Part shown: positions 34,846 to 43,778 of the stretch, piece by piece
Numbering within the stretch: position 1 is the first letter of the stretch
Layout: the number at the start of each line of letters is the position of its first letter
DNA from: Clostridium formicaceticum
GTDB taxonomy: Bacteria > Bacillota > Clostridia > Peptostreptococcales > Natronincolaceae
Direction: 5' to 3'
NCBI RefSeq assembly: GCF_001854185.1
Contig: NZ_CP017603.1
Span: 3,782,001 to 3,846,000, forward strand
DNA length: 64,000 bases
The notes under the pieces: model-generated
What the model was told of the DNA's origin: nothing
Database searches by the model: none
The model's input: the letters and a program-made list of their open reading frames with translations, nothing else
Position numbers and translations under genes: made by a program

Positions 34846-35241
34846 CTATATAGATAAGTCTTCTGGCGAAAAAGAATTTGGTAATAAATCTGCTATCGTA
34901 AATACTTTGTAGTCCTCTTCTGTCTTCCCGATAATGATCTTTATATCTTTTCCATATTCTACAATAACTTGCCTGCATATCCCACAAGGGAAGGTATATT
35001 CATCGGTAGCTCCTACTACAGCAATGGCTTCTATCTCTCGATCACCCTCGGATACGGCTTTAAAGATGGCCGTTCTTTCAGCACAGTTTGTACCCCCATA
35101 AGAAGCACATTCAATATTGCAACCTCTGTAGACTTTTCCTGACTTTGTTAGAACCGCTGCTCCTACTGGAAAGTGAGAGTACGGGACATAAGCTTTTTTT
35201 TGGGCCTCTCTTGCCTCTTTAATGAGCTCTTTATATTCCAT
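34846..35241 (-). CDS. cdd: Cytidine deaminase
   Basis: Deaminates cytidine and deoxycytidine for pyrimidine salvage. The 131-residue protein has the zinc site with ligand Cys and catalytic Glu in NCAERTAIFKAV (about 53-64) and the two further Cys in PCGICRQV (about 87-94). VPYSHFPVGAAVLT near residue 20 is the substrate-binding start of the family. AGGAGG precedes the ATG. Usual length for the homotetrameric type. Confidence 0.95.
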   Translation of the reverse strand: MEYKELIKEAREAQKKAYVPYSHFPVGAAVLTKSGKVYRGCNIECASYGGTNCAERTAIFKAVSEGDREIEAIAVVGATDEYTFPCGICRQVIVEYGKDIKIIIGKTEEDYKVFTIADLLPNSFSPEDLSI

Positions 35242-35259
35242 GATCTATCCTCCTATGTA

Positions 35260-36339
35260 TTACTCTAACACAACTTCTTTATTATTTGGAAAAATACAAA
35301 CCCAAGTTTTTCCTTTGTTCATTTTTAATGGATTTCCACTAGCATCCTTAAACTGTGTAGCAGTATTGTAAGCCCCTTTGCTCCAAGTAATAGGTGTAGC
35401 CATACCATTAGAGATATAGAGCCCTTTGCCACTGCCGATGAGCTGTATATCTCTTCTTCCTTCAGCATCTCCTGGAATCACCTTTATATTCGTAAATTGA
35501 ATAATGATATTTTTGCTTTCTAACTGTTGATTGTTATTCTCATCAATATGAGGTTTGCCAAACTGATACCGCTTATATTGCTGTGTAGCAGCATCGTATT
35601 GGAAGGTTGAAATATATTCATTTGAAAAAGGAACCGTCACCAATTCCGCCTTTTCCCCTTGAGGTGTCCATTCCTCCTCTGAAAAGTTGAATTTTGGCTG
35701 TAAATCTTCCCTTCTTTCTTCTCTGTAACCTACACTTTTCCACGCTTTCATAATCCCTTCTGCACTGGTATATAAACTATGCTCATACATGCCTCTTTGC
35801 TTTGATCTTACAGGATCCCGCCATGCCATGATGGTTTCTAATCCAGATAAACTATTCAAATTAGCAGGCTTTAAGTTTTTTATATCTTCAAAAGCTTGTG
35901 GGCTTCCACCATGATGCACAAAAATAGCATCATGATCAAAGGCAAGGTTTAAATAGTAATGTCTTGTACTCCTCACAGGACCTATTTTCTTCGTATCAAA
36001 ATCTTGAAAAACTGCTACTAATCTAGTAATATTTCCTTCTGCTAAAGTTTCATACATAATATCCGCTTCAGAAATACCGCTTTGTGGCAATGCAACTTTT
36101 ATATTATTAACCATTACTGCCACAGGCCTTCTTTGTGCAGCCTCCTCATCAATCCATATCCCCGTTAGTGGGTTGATGGCCAAACCCTCATAAGAAACCT
36201 CCTCCACCTTTTCTACTTCTATTTCTACAGTAGGCTGATCCTCCAAATCTTCTCCAACATCTGTTTTCTTGCCGCAACCTGTGATGGTTACTATAAAACT
36301 CATGATAAGTACAGCTATGATGATTTTTCTACCGTCCAT
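35260..36339 (-). CDS. DUF3048 lipoprotein (YerB-like)
   Basis: The 359-residue protein has a lipoprotein signal (KIIIAVLIMSFIVTITGC, lipid-modified Cys near residue 22), then the DUF3048 domain (about 55-345) with NPLTGIWIDEEAAQRRPVAV and GPVRSTRHYYLNLA. Relatives such as B. subtilis YerB lie on the outer membrane face; the biochemical role is not known, although links to germination and cell wall enzymes have been discussed. AAAGGGGAG precedes the ATG. It is upstream of cdd and 26 bp downstream of the DgkA-PAP2 gene. Confidence 0.9.
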   Translation of the reverse strand: MDGRKIIIAVLIMSFIVTITGCGKKTDVGEDLEDQPTVEIEVEKVEEVSYEGLAINPLTGIWIDEEAAQRRPVAVMVNNIKVALPQSGISEADIMYETLAEGNITRLVAVFQDFDTKKIGPVRSTRHYYLNLAFDHDAIFVHHGGSPQAFEDIKNLKPANLNSLSGLETIMAWRDPVRSKQRGMYEHSLYTSAEGIMKAWKSVGYREERREDLQPKFNFSEEEWTPQGEKAELVTVPFSNEYISTFQYDAATQQYKRYQFGKPHIDENNNQQLESKNIIIQFTNIKVIPGDAEGRRDIQLIGSGKGLYISNGMATPITWSKGAYNTATQFKDASGNPLKMNKGKTWVCIFPNNKEVVLE

Positions 36340-36365
36340 TAATAATCTCCCCTTTGTATATGTAT

Positions 36366-37064
36366 TTACCCCGCTATTTGAAAAAAAATAATGGTTATAA
36401 GGATACCCAAGATCCCTCCTACCAAAACTTCAAAAAAACTATGAATCCTCCCTTCTATACGGCTTTGACACACCAACAATGCCATTAAAATAGAAAGAGT
36501 TGCTATAAACATATTCTCCGAAATAAAAGTCATTGCGGTAGCCAATGAAAAAGCCACTGCTGCATGACCACTAGGCATTCCCCCTTGTAAGGCTGTTCCT
36601 CTACCAAAATGCGCCTTTAAAGCAATGGTTGTGAAGATAACAATAATGAAAACAATAAAGGTCAAGTGTATAGGGGACTGCCTCACTCTCGTTAATAAGA
36701 TATGGGTATAGGGATTAATTCTATGAAAAAAAATCAAGTAGGCTACCATGATAGAATTAATTGCCGCTATTAACACCGCCCCAGCAGCTACATTTTTTGC
36801 TATTTTAGCAAATAAATGATACTTATCAGTAATAAGATCAATGGCCGCTTCAATAGAAGTATTGATCATCTCAGCAATGATAACGATAGATATCGTAAGA
36901 AATAAAATTAAAATTTCCGTTCTTGCTAAATCAAAAAATAAACTCAATGTTAAAACAACCGTAGCAGTAAAAAAATGGATTTTCATATTTCTTTGGGTTT
37001 TGAGGGCATAAATAATGCCCTCAAAAGCATAATTAAAACTCTCAATAAGCTTTCTTACCTTCAT
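36366..37064 (-). CDS. Diacylglycerol/undecaprenol kinase fused to PAP2 phosphatase domain
   Basis: The 232-residue membrane protein joins two activities. The N-terminal DgkA-type part (about 1-105) has the AEMINTSIEAAIDLI signature with the catalytic Glu. The C-terminal PAP2 part (about 110-230) has the phosphatase triad as LKAHFGRGTALQGG, MPSGHAA and SRIEGRIHSFFEVLVG. A gene of this kind sits beside ybeY in Firmicutes, usually as the kinase alone, so both phosphorylation and dephosphorylation of a lipid are implied. ATG at 37064 is preferred to an upstream GTG. The lipid is probably undecaprenol or diacylglycerol. Confidence 0.88.
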   Translation of the reverse strand: MKVRKLIESFNYAFEGIIYALKTQRNMKIHFFTATVVLTLSLFFDLARTEILILFLTISIVIIAEMINTSIEAAIDLITDKYHLFAKIAKNVAAGAVLIAAINSIMVAYLIFFHRINPYTHILLTRVRQSPIHLTFIVFIIVIFTTIALKAHFGRGTALQGGMPSGHAAVAFSLATAMTFISENMFIATLSILMALLVCQSRIEGRIHSFFEVLVGGILGILITIIFFQIAG

Positions 37065-37080
37065 TACTACACAACCCCAT

Positions 37081-37536
37081 CTACTCACGTTTTATTCCTA
37101 ACTGCTGTAATACAGCTTCTTCTTTTGTCCTCATCTCTTTTGCCTCTTCTTCGTCCATGTGATCATAACCCATAAGATGAAACATGCTATGGACTGTTAA
37201 AAAAGCCATTTCTCGCTCAAAGGAATGTCCGTATTCTTCAGCCTGCTCTATGGCCTTCTCCACAGATATAACAATATCCCCTAGTATTTTTTCTTCAAGG
37301 ACAGGTCCCTGATCATCTACCATAGGAAAAGACAAAACATCGGTAGGACAGTCTTTTCCTCTATAAGCTTTGTTCAAACCATGAATTTCTTCATTATCCA
37401 CAAAGGATAAACTAACCTCGTAGTCCTCCTCCCATCCTTCATAATCTAAAGATGCTTTTACAAGCTTTTCTAATATTTTTATTAACTCATCTTCTATTTT
37501 CCTTATATTTTGTCGATTATCAATTTCCAGCTCCAT
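37081..37536 (-). CDS. ybeY: Endoribonuclease YbeY
   Basis: Zinc-dependent RNase for 16S rRNA 3' maturation and ribosome quality control. The 151-residue protein has the signature HSMFHLMGYDHMDEEEAKEM (about 115-134) with three His ligands, and GLNKAYRGKDCPTDVLSFPM in the middle. AGGGAAG precedes the ATG. It overlaps the end of the upstream pgpH gene by 17 bases, indicating coupled translation. Confidence 0.95.
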   Translation of the reverse strand: MELEIDNRQNIRKIEDELIKILEKLVKASLDYEGWEEDYEVSLSFVDNEEIHGLNKAYRGKDCPTDVLSFPMVDDQGPVLEEKILGDIVISVEKAIEQAEEYGHSFEREMAFLTVHSMFHLMGYDHMDEEEAKEMRTKEEAVLQQLGIKRE

Positions 37537-39634
37537 AAGTTTTTCTTCCCTTCAATTCTTTTATATCTGTATCAGGATATTCAATCCGTTCATGAAAAAT
37601 ACCCAATATCACCTTCACAAAAGTCTTTTTAATAATATCTAGTTCCTTTAAGGTTAAGTTGCTTTCTTCTAATTGTCCATCCTCTAATTTATCCTGTATA
37701 ATTTTATGGATAAGATTTTCTATTTTGTCCTTTGATGGACTGGACATACTCCTTACAGCAGCTTCAACAGAATCTGCCAACATCACAATAGCAATTTCCT
37801 TTGTCTGAGGCTTAGGACCACCATATCTAAAGCTTTGTTCATCAATACTTTCACCGTTTTCTCCAGTTTTGGCTTTGTGATAAAAGTAGGCTACCAATGT
37901 ATCTCCATGATGCTGTTCTATAAAATCCCTTACCTCTACCGGCAACTTATGCTTTTTTGCAAGGTCAATGCCATCCTTCACATGTCCTGTAATAATTAAG
38001 CTGCTCAAAGATGGTGTTAATTTGTCATGGGGATTTTCAGAGGTCAGCTGATTTTCTTTAAAGAAATAAGGCCTTTTTATTTTACCAATATCATGATAAA
38101 AGGCACCTACCCTTGCTAATAGGGGATTTCCCCCTACTGCATCCGCCGCTGATTCACTTAAGTTACCCACGATAATACTATGATGATAAGTTCCTGGCGC
38201 CTCTATTAAAAGTTTTTTCAATAATGGTTGATTAGGATTAAAAAGTTCCACCAGCTTTAGGGGAGTGATTACTTTAAAGAGAGACTCCCATAGTGGTAAA
38301 GTGCCTACTGTTAGTATAGAACAAAACAATCCATTTAGGACTCCATAAAATCCATAGGTCAGCACCTTTGTAACGTCATTGCTACTAATAAAACCAATGC
38401 CTATAATCGTAAGGATATTGACAAAACTCACGATAATTCCTGATAGGAATATATTTCCCCTCTGCTGTGTATTAATAACACTAAAAACCCCTGCTGTCCC
38501 CCCCAGAATAGCCATAATCATAAAGAGGATATCATGACCAGTTATAATACTTACTAAAGTAGCTAAGCATATATTTACCAGAAGGGCCAGTCTCGCCTCA
38601 AGAAGAATCGCCACCAGCATAGCCGCCGCTGCCACTGGTATCAAGTAAATCGAAATACCCGCAACGCCTGTTGTAATCAAAAGACTTCCTAAAATAATGA
38701 TTAAAATCATGAAAAGTTTATCCGTTTTTTCAAGAATTTCTTTATTGAATACATACATATAGGCAATCATTAAAACTTCTAGTACCAATACAATAAAGGC
38801 TATCCCTAGATATAGCATGATATCTACGCGACTATCATCTGTTAAGATAGACAACTCTCTTAATAGTTCTAAGCGGTCATAGGTAACAATATCTCCTTCT
38901 TTTAAGATAATATCACCTTTTTTTATCATAATTCTTTCAACGCCTTCTACGGCTTCCCGACGAAGTCTTTCAGTAGCATCTATATCAAAAAACATATTGG
39001 GGCGAATCGTAGCATGAACCACCGTAATTGCTAATTCCTTTAATGCTTCATTAAAATCCTGTAAACCTAGTATATACTCCTTTATATTGCCTTTTTCAAC
39101 CTGTAGATTTTCTACCTTGATGCCTATGTTCATATTTTGTGCAATAATTTCGTAAATATAGGTTTCAAGGTAGTTGAGCTTATCTAAGGAAGCCGTCAAA
39201 GCGGTTTGAAGGTTTTCCTTGCTTAAATTCAAATGATTTTCTTCTTCTAAAGTTCTTTTCTTCTCCTCTTGATCTAAATCCTCATTGTCCCTCACCTCAT
39301 AAACTAATTGAAAGAAGTTTTCAATGTCCTTTTTTACCTCAATATGGACCCCTGTATCAAAGTAATAAATCAACTCTACTGACTCTGATGCCTCTTCCTT
39401 CAGTTTTTGGGTTGTCCACCGATCTTCTATGTCTTTAGGTGAGTAAATATCTGCTGGTGCCTTTTGGCTCAAGGACAGATCAAACTTTTCTGGTTTTAAA
39501 CTGAAAACTAGAAATGAAAAAACGCTGAAGAAAAAAATGGTAGCAAGAAGTATATATTGTAACTTTTTTGTTTTCAAACATCTTCCAAAAAAGTTTTTTG
39601 ATAGCTTGTCTATCCAATCATAAAAAATTTTCAT
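37520..39634 (-). CDS. pgpH: 7TM-HD membrane phosphodiesterase, PgpH/YqfF type
   Basis: Degrades cyclic di-AMP at the membrane. The 704-residue protein starts with a membrane helix (about 28-46), has an external 7TMR-HDED region (about 50-270), a block of seven helices (about 275-455) and a cytoplasmic HD domain (about 480-680) with GTYHHSIIVGNLSESAADA and FYHDIGKIKRPYFF holding the metal-binding HD pair. Full length. AGGAGG precedes the ATG. Gene order phoH-pgpH-ybeY-dgkA-cdd-era is conserved in Firmicutes. Confidence 0.94.
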   Translation of the reverse strand: MKIFYDWIDKLSKNFFGRCLKTKKLQYILLATIFFFSVFSFLVFSLKPEKFDLSLSQKAPADIYSPKDIEDRWTTQKLKEEASESVELIYYFDTGVHIEVKKDIENFFQLVYEVRDNEDLDQEEKKRTLEEENHLNLSKENLQTALTASLDKLNYLETYIYEIIAQNMNIGIKVENLQVEKGNIKEYILGLQDFNEALKELAITVVHATIRPNMFFDIDATERLRREAVEGVERIMIKKGDIILKEGDIVTYDRLELLRELSILTDDSRVDIMLYLGIAFIVLVLEVLMIAYMYVFNKEILEKTDKLFMILIIILGSLLITTGVAGISIYLIPVAAAAMLVAILLEARLALLVNICLATLVSIITGHDILFMIMAILGGTAGVFSVINTQQRGNIFLSGIIVSFVNILTIIGIGFISSNDVTKVLTYGFYGVLNGLFCSILTVGTLPLWESLFKVITPLKLVELFNPNQPLLKKLLIEAPGTYHHSIIVGNLSESAADAVGGNPLLARVGAFYHDIGKIKRPYFFKENQLTSENPHDKLTPSLSSLIITGHVKDGIDLAKKHKLPVEVRDFIEQHHGDTLVAYFYHKAKTGENGESIDEQSFRYGGPKPQTKEIAIVMLADSVEAAVRSMSSPSKDKIENLIHKIIQDKLEDGQLEESNLTLKELDIIKKTFVKVILGIFHERIEYPDTDIKELKGRKTYGAGN

Positions 39635-39669
39635 GCTTTTTCCTCCTATATAAGCTACCTATACCCTTC

Positions 39670-40644
39670 CTATGACTCTGCCTTCATTTGATCAGCTTTA
39701 TCATAGGCTTGAATGATTTTCTGTACTAGGGGATGCCGAACAACGTCTTTATCTGTTAGATAACAAAAACCCACTTCTTTTATATCCTTCAATATTGTGA
39801 TAGCATGTTTTAATCCAGAAAACTTACCTCTTGGAAGATCAATTTGTGTAATATCACCAGTTACTACTGCTTTTGAGCCAAAGCCTAGTCGTGTTAAAAA
39901 CATCTTCATTTGTTCTTTGGTAGTATTTTGTGCTTCATCTAATATAATAAAAGAATTATCTAAAGTCCTTCCCCTCATATACGCTAAAGGAGCTACTTCT
40001 ATCAAACCTCTCTCCATATACTTTTGAAACTTTTCTCCCCCTAATATATCAAACAAGCTATCATATAAGGGTCTAAGATAAGGATCTACTTTGTCCTTTA
40101 AATCGCCGGGTAAAAAACCTAAGCTTTCTCCTGCTTCAACCGCTGGTCTTGTTAGAATAATTTTATTGACTTCTTCATTTCTAAAAGCTTTTACTGCCAT
40201 AGCCACTGCCAAGTAGGTTTTTCCAGTTCCAGCTGGTCCCACGCCAAAGCTTAGGTCTTTGTGCTGAATTTCTTCTAAATATTGTTTTTGCCCTAAGGTT
40301 TTAGGCTTTATAGGTTTCCCTTTTGCAGTGATTAAAAGTGCATCTCCTATAAGATCCTTGATTTTATCTTGATTTCCTTCTAGTACCATATTGATGATAT
40401 AAGTTATATTCTGTGTTGTTAGACTCTCACCTTTTTTTACAACATTCTTTAACTCTGCAATTAACTTTTCTGTCAGCTGAAGGTTTTTCTCTTCTCCAAT
40501 GAGCACAAGCTCCCCTTCTCTTGATATAATATCTGTGTGCATGTGCTTTTTTATTAATTTTATATTTTCATCAAAATTCCCAAAAAGCTCCTTAATAAAG
40601 TGCATATCCTGTATAATCATTCTCCTTTGTTGTTGGTTTTCCAA
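39670..40644 (-). CDS. phoH: PhoH-like ATPase
   Basis: P-loop ATPase linked to RNA metabolism and often co-encoded with ybeY. The 324-residue protein has Walker A GPAGTGKTYLAVAMAVKAF (about 138-156), Walker B FIILDEAQN (about 233-241) and RPAVEAGESLGFLPGDLK. A TTG start with GAGG upstream fits the 3-bp gap after yqfD; an internal ATG at residue 9 is possible. Length matches the PhoH/PhoL family. Confidence 0.93.
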   Translation of the reverse strand: MENQQQRRMIIQDMHFIKELFGNFDENIKLIKKHMHTDIISREGELVLIGEEKNLQLTEKLIAELKNVVKKGESLTTQNITYIINMVLEGNQDKIKDLIGDALLITAKGKPIKPKTLGQKQYLEEIQHKDLSFGVGPAGTGKTYLAVAMAVKAFRNEEVNKIILTRPAVEAGESLGFLPGDLKDKVDPYLRPLYDSLFDILGGEKFQKYMERGLIEVAPLAYMRGRTLDNSFIILDEAQNTTKEQMKMFLTRLGFGSKAVVTGDITQIDLPRGKFSGLKHAITILKDIKEVGFCYLTDKDVVRHPLVQKIIQAYDKADQMKAES

Positions 40645-40647
40645 AGA

Positions 40648-41844
40648 CTAATCCTCCTCAATGTGTAGTTTCTTTTGTTCTCCAATTTCCTCCAAAACTT
40701 CAATAATTAAATTGCCATATAATGTGTTGTTTTCAACAGTAAATTCTGTATTACTGCTGAGTATCTTAAGATCCTTGGGAATTTGTTCCACCAGCTCTTC
40801 TACTAGGGTTTCATGCAAAGTATTTTTTGCTGCTTCTACGTCCACTTTTTCTGTCACCTCTATTGCTTCATAAATTTCTTCTGTTATAATTTCGACAGGT
40901 ATACCTTTATCCCTCCACTGAATAGGTTTTTTTGAAGTTTTTTCAATGATGTATACTTTGTAGGGATGATCTCCTTTGCTTAGGGCAAGTTCCAACTCCC
41001 CTAGTTTTATAATTCTTCTTGTGTATTTTTCTCCTGTCTTTTCCTTGTTGATTTTCATCAATGGAACAGATTTTTCTACCTCATAATAGGTTCTAGCGTA
41101 AACTTCACCATAGGCATGCAAGTAGATAGGCGCTTCCATAACTTCCCTTTCTATAAGCCCTGTAATCAACAGATCCCCTGATGATACAATATCCCCCTTT
41201 TCAACCACTGCATCTCCGTTTCTAGCAATTACCTGTTCAATCACCCCACTTTTTCTAGCTATTACATCACAAGGGATATTTTTATCAATTTTAGGAGGTG
41301 GTGGTGTTTTTTCTACCACTTCTATTTTGGCATGTATACCATTGATTTCTATTCCTATCCAAGCTAATTCATGGATATTTATCAGTGCATTGTTTTCTAT
41401 TTCTCTTAAATCAATAGCATATCTATTGACCCCTGGTTTAAAACCTATCTCTTCTAAAACCGTTAATATTTCTGCCTTTGATACATTTTCGTTGCCGGTC
41501 ACATCTATAATCAGTACGAAGCTAGATACCACCAATAATAGAATCAAAGAAAAAAATGCCCCCAATATAAGCATTTTTCTTTTCTTTACTTTACTAAACC
41601 AAAAAGGATAGCCATTTTTCTCGGATATATATACCTTACATCCTGCCCTTCGGGCCAGTTTTCGTAGTGTTTTAAAAGCTTTAATTCCTATTTTAGCCTC
41701 TAGGGTTGTATAGTTGATTCTTTGAATATCCCATAGGTAGATTTCTCTAGCTATACACATATTGATAAATCTTTCCAAAGCTAAACCTTCTATTTTTATA
41801 ATAACATAGCCTCTTAAATAATTCCATAGTTTCAGTATTAACAA
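40648..41844 (-). CDS. yqfD: Sporulation protein YqfD
   Basis: The 398-residue protein is made under sporulation control in Bacillus, where it is needed for forespore development. It has a short N-terminal domain (GYVIIKIEGLALERFINMC), one membrane helix near residues 92-112 (MLILGAFFSLILLLVVSSF), and a large external domain with repeated POTRA-like and beta regions (GDIVSSGDLLITGLIE). TTG start with AAGGGGTGA upstream. It lies between yqfC and phoH in the conserved sporulation string. Confidence 0.93.
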   Translation of the reverse strand: MLILKLWNYLRGYVIIKIEGLALERFINMCIAREIYLWDIQRINYTTLEAKIGIKAFKTLRKLARRAGCKVYISEKNGYPFWFSKVKKRKMLILGAFFSLILLLVVSSFVLIIDVTGNENVSKAEILTVLEEIGFKPGVNRYAIDLREIENNALINIHELAWIGIEINGIHAKIEVVEKTPPPPKIDKNIPCDVIARKSGVIEQVIARNGDAVVEKGDIVSSGDLLITGLIEREVMEAPIYLHAYGEVYARTYYEVEKSVPLMKINKEKTGEKYTRRIIKLGELELALSKGDHPYKVYIIEKTSKKPIQWRDKGIPVEIITEEIYEAIEVTEKVDVEAAKNTLHETLVEELVEQIPKDLKILSSNTEFTVENNTLYGNLIIEVLEEIGEQKKLHIEED

Positions 41845-41856
41845 CTATATCACCCC

Positions 41857-42132
41857 TTAATCCGTGAATTCCACCTGCTGAATTTCCCCTACTATGATAA
41901 TTTCCTCTAGAATAATATTTTTTAAAAGTAGGTTTTTGCCAATAATCCTCAATACGCCACTTTTGGTATTAATTCTTACTCGGTTACTACTATACTCTAT
42001 AATTCCTTTATGATTTTCTATATAAATCTGGAGATTGCCTACCATCGTAATTTTAGGTATATCCAAAATAATATCTTTAGGCAACTCTAAAATTTCTGCT
42101 AAACTTTTTTTTATTTCTTCATTTTTTTTCAT
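41857..42132 (-). CDS. yqfC: YabP/YqfC-family sporulation protein
   Basis: The 91-residue protein of the YabP/YqfC family has LELPKDIILDIPKITMVGNL at residues 16-35 and a beta-rich end (SGVLRIIGKNLLLKNI). In Bacillus YqfC and YqfD belong to the mother-cell regulon during sporulation. ATG at 42132 follows GGAGGT with correct spacing; the GTG three codons upstream overlaps that site and is rejected. It is 12 bp upstream of yqfD, so they form one operon that starts after a terminator. Confidence 0.92.
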   Translation of the reverse strand: MKKNEEIKKSLAEILELPKDIILDIPKITMVGNLQIYIENHKGIIEYSSNRVRINTKSGVLRIIGKNLLLKNIILEEIIIVGEIQQVEFTD

Positions 42133-42191
42133 TCGGCACACCTCCTTTATATATTCAATTTTTATGCTTTATTACTTTTATGTAGACCATA

Positions 42192-42229
42192 AAAAAGATA
42201 GAAGATGTACTTGACATCTTCTATCTTTT
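42192..42229 (-). terminator. Intrinsic terminator containing the stop codon of the upstream gene
   Basis: AAAAAGATAGAAGATGT pairs perfectly with ACATCTTCTATCTTTTT, a 17-bp stem with a short loop, followed by TTTATGG on the minus strand. The TAG stop of the 42221-42703 gene is inside the 5' arm of the stem. Confidence 0.85.
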
Positions 42230-42703
42230 TAGCGCCTTAGGCTTTCCTAATATCTCTGACATAATAATCCCCTGCAGGAGGGCTTTCTCATCAAAGGAAA
42301 TCCCCTGATTTACAGGTTTTTCTTGAATTTCATTTTCATATATGGTTTTTTCCTGCAAGGATTCTCTGGTTTCTCTCATAGGTTGCCTTTGTTCTAATAC
42401 TTGCTTTGTTTTTAAATCCTTGTCTTGCATATCCTCCTCATAATAATTTTCATATTCATAAGGGGTTTCATAGACAGGCTCTTCTTCTGCCATTTCAGTT
42501 GAAGCAGTATTTTCTTTAAATACTGTTTCAAAGTCTCCCTTTAATTCTTTAAAAAGTTCCCCTAATCTTCCCTTATGGTTTATCGTTGGAGTTTCAGACT
42601 CTCCATTGGTTTCACGAGGGACTGGAGGCTTGTTGTTTTTTTTATTCTTGCCGAAAAGGGAGCTTATAATAGCAAAAATGATAAATATGATAATACTTTC
42701 CAC
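42221..42703 (-). CDS. Unknown membrane-anchored acidic protein
   Basis: The 160-residue protein starts with one membrane helix (MESIIIFIIFAIISSLFG), a basic linker (KNKKNNKPP), and a long acidic low-complexity region (EEEPVYETPYEYENYYEED) with a C-terminal helix (FDEKALLQGIIMSEILGKP). I recognise no family. It follows the nfeD-floA pair closely on the same strand, so it may belong to the membrane microdomain operon. A GTG start with AAGGAAGTGA upstream is used. Its stop codon lies in its own terminator. Confidence 0.75.
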   Translation of the reverse strand: MESIIIFIIFAIISSLFGKNKKNNKPPVPRETNGESETPTINHKGRLGELFKELKGDFETVFKENTASTEMAEEEPVYETPYEYENYYEEDMQDKDLKTKQVLEQRQPMRETRESLQEKTIYENEIQEKPVNQGISFDEKALLQGIIMSEILGKPKALKR

Positions 42704-42764
42704 AGCTGCATCACTTCCTTTTTCTATCGACTGTGGTATCAGTCTTATTCCTGCAGAGAATATA

Positions 42765-43766
42765 CTACTTCTTCACATCTTTTTTGGCTGTATCATCTGT
42801 TGATTTATTGACTTTAGAGATCGCTTCCCTCATATTGGTATCTGCTAAAACATTTTTCATATTATAATAATCCATTACACCTAATTTACCTTCTTTTAAA
42901 GCAGTAGCCATAGCTTTAGGGACTTCTGCCTCTGCCTCTACAACCTTTGCTCTCATTTCTTCAACCGCTGCCTTCATTTCTTGCTCCTTCGCCACCGCCA
43001 TGGCTCTCCTTTCTTCTGCCTTCGCTTGAGCAATACGCTTGTCAGCCTCTGCTTGGTCGGTTTGAAGCTGTGCACCTATATTTCTTCCGATATCTATGTC
43101 AGCAATATCAATAGATAGAATTTCATAAGCTGTTCCTGCATCTAAGCCCTTATGCAAAACTGTTCTAGAGATCAAATCTGGATTTTCTAATACATCCTTG
43201 TGGGTACCGGCTGAGCCTACAGTAGTTACAATTCCTTCTCCTACCCTAGCAATAATCGTTTCTTCTCCAGCACCACCAACAAGCCTTTCAATATTGGCCC
43301 TTACAGTAACCCTAGCTTTGGCCATTACCTCTATACCATCCTTTGCAACAGCAGCAATTTTAGGGGTCTCGATTACTTTAGGGTTAACACTTACCTGCAC
43401 CGCTTGCAACACATCTCTACCAGCTAAGTCAATAGCTGCCGCTCTTTCAAACTCTAGATTAATATCTGCTCTTTGTGCCGCTATTAAAGCATCTGCTACC
43501 TTATTTACATCTCCTCCTGCTAAATAGTGGGCTTCTAGTTTATCAATATTTAAGTCTAAACCCGCCTTATTGGCCTTAATGAGAGGATTGACAATTCGTA
43601 CAGGCTGTACTCTTCTAAAACGCATTCCTACCAATGTAAAGATGCCTATTTTTACTCCTGAAAAATAAGCTGTAATCCATAATCCTACTGGAATAAAACT
43701 TAGCAAAACCGACAGCAATATAAAAGCAATTGCTAATAAAATAAGTAATGGAACAAATGCTGGCAT
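42765..43766 (-). CDS. floA: Flotillin-like protein FloA
   Basis: Scaffold protein of functional membrane microdomains. The 333-residue protein has an N-terminal membrane hairpin (residues 5-50, [20 protein letters not shown]), an SPFH-like domain, and a C-terminal coiled coil with EA repeats ([20 protein letters not shown]). It matches YqfA/FloA with [26 protein letters not shown] precedes the ATG. It is 12 bp downstream of the NfeD protease gene, the usual pair. Confidence 0.95.
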   Translation of the reverse strand: MPAFVPLLILLAIAFILLSVLLSFIPVGLWITAYFSGVKIGIFTLVGMRFRRVQPVRIVNPLIKANKAGLDLNIDKLEAHYLAGGDVNKVADALIAAQRADINLEFERAAAIDLAGRDVLQAVQVSVNPKVIETPKIAAVAKDGIEVMAKARVTVRANIERLVGGAGEETIIARVGEGIVTTVGSAGTHKDVLENPDLISRTVLHKGLDAGTAYEILSIDIADIDIGRNIGAQLQTDQAEADKRIAQAKAEERRAMAVAKEQEMKAAVEEMRAKVVEAEAEVPKAMATALKEGKLGVMDYYNMKNVLADTNMREAISKVNKSTDDTAKKDVKK

Positions 43767-43778
43767 ATAAAATCCCTC

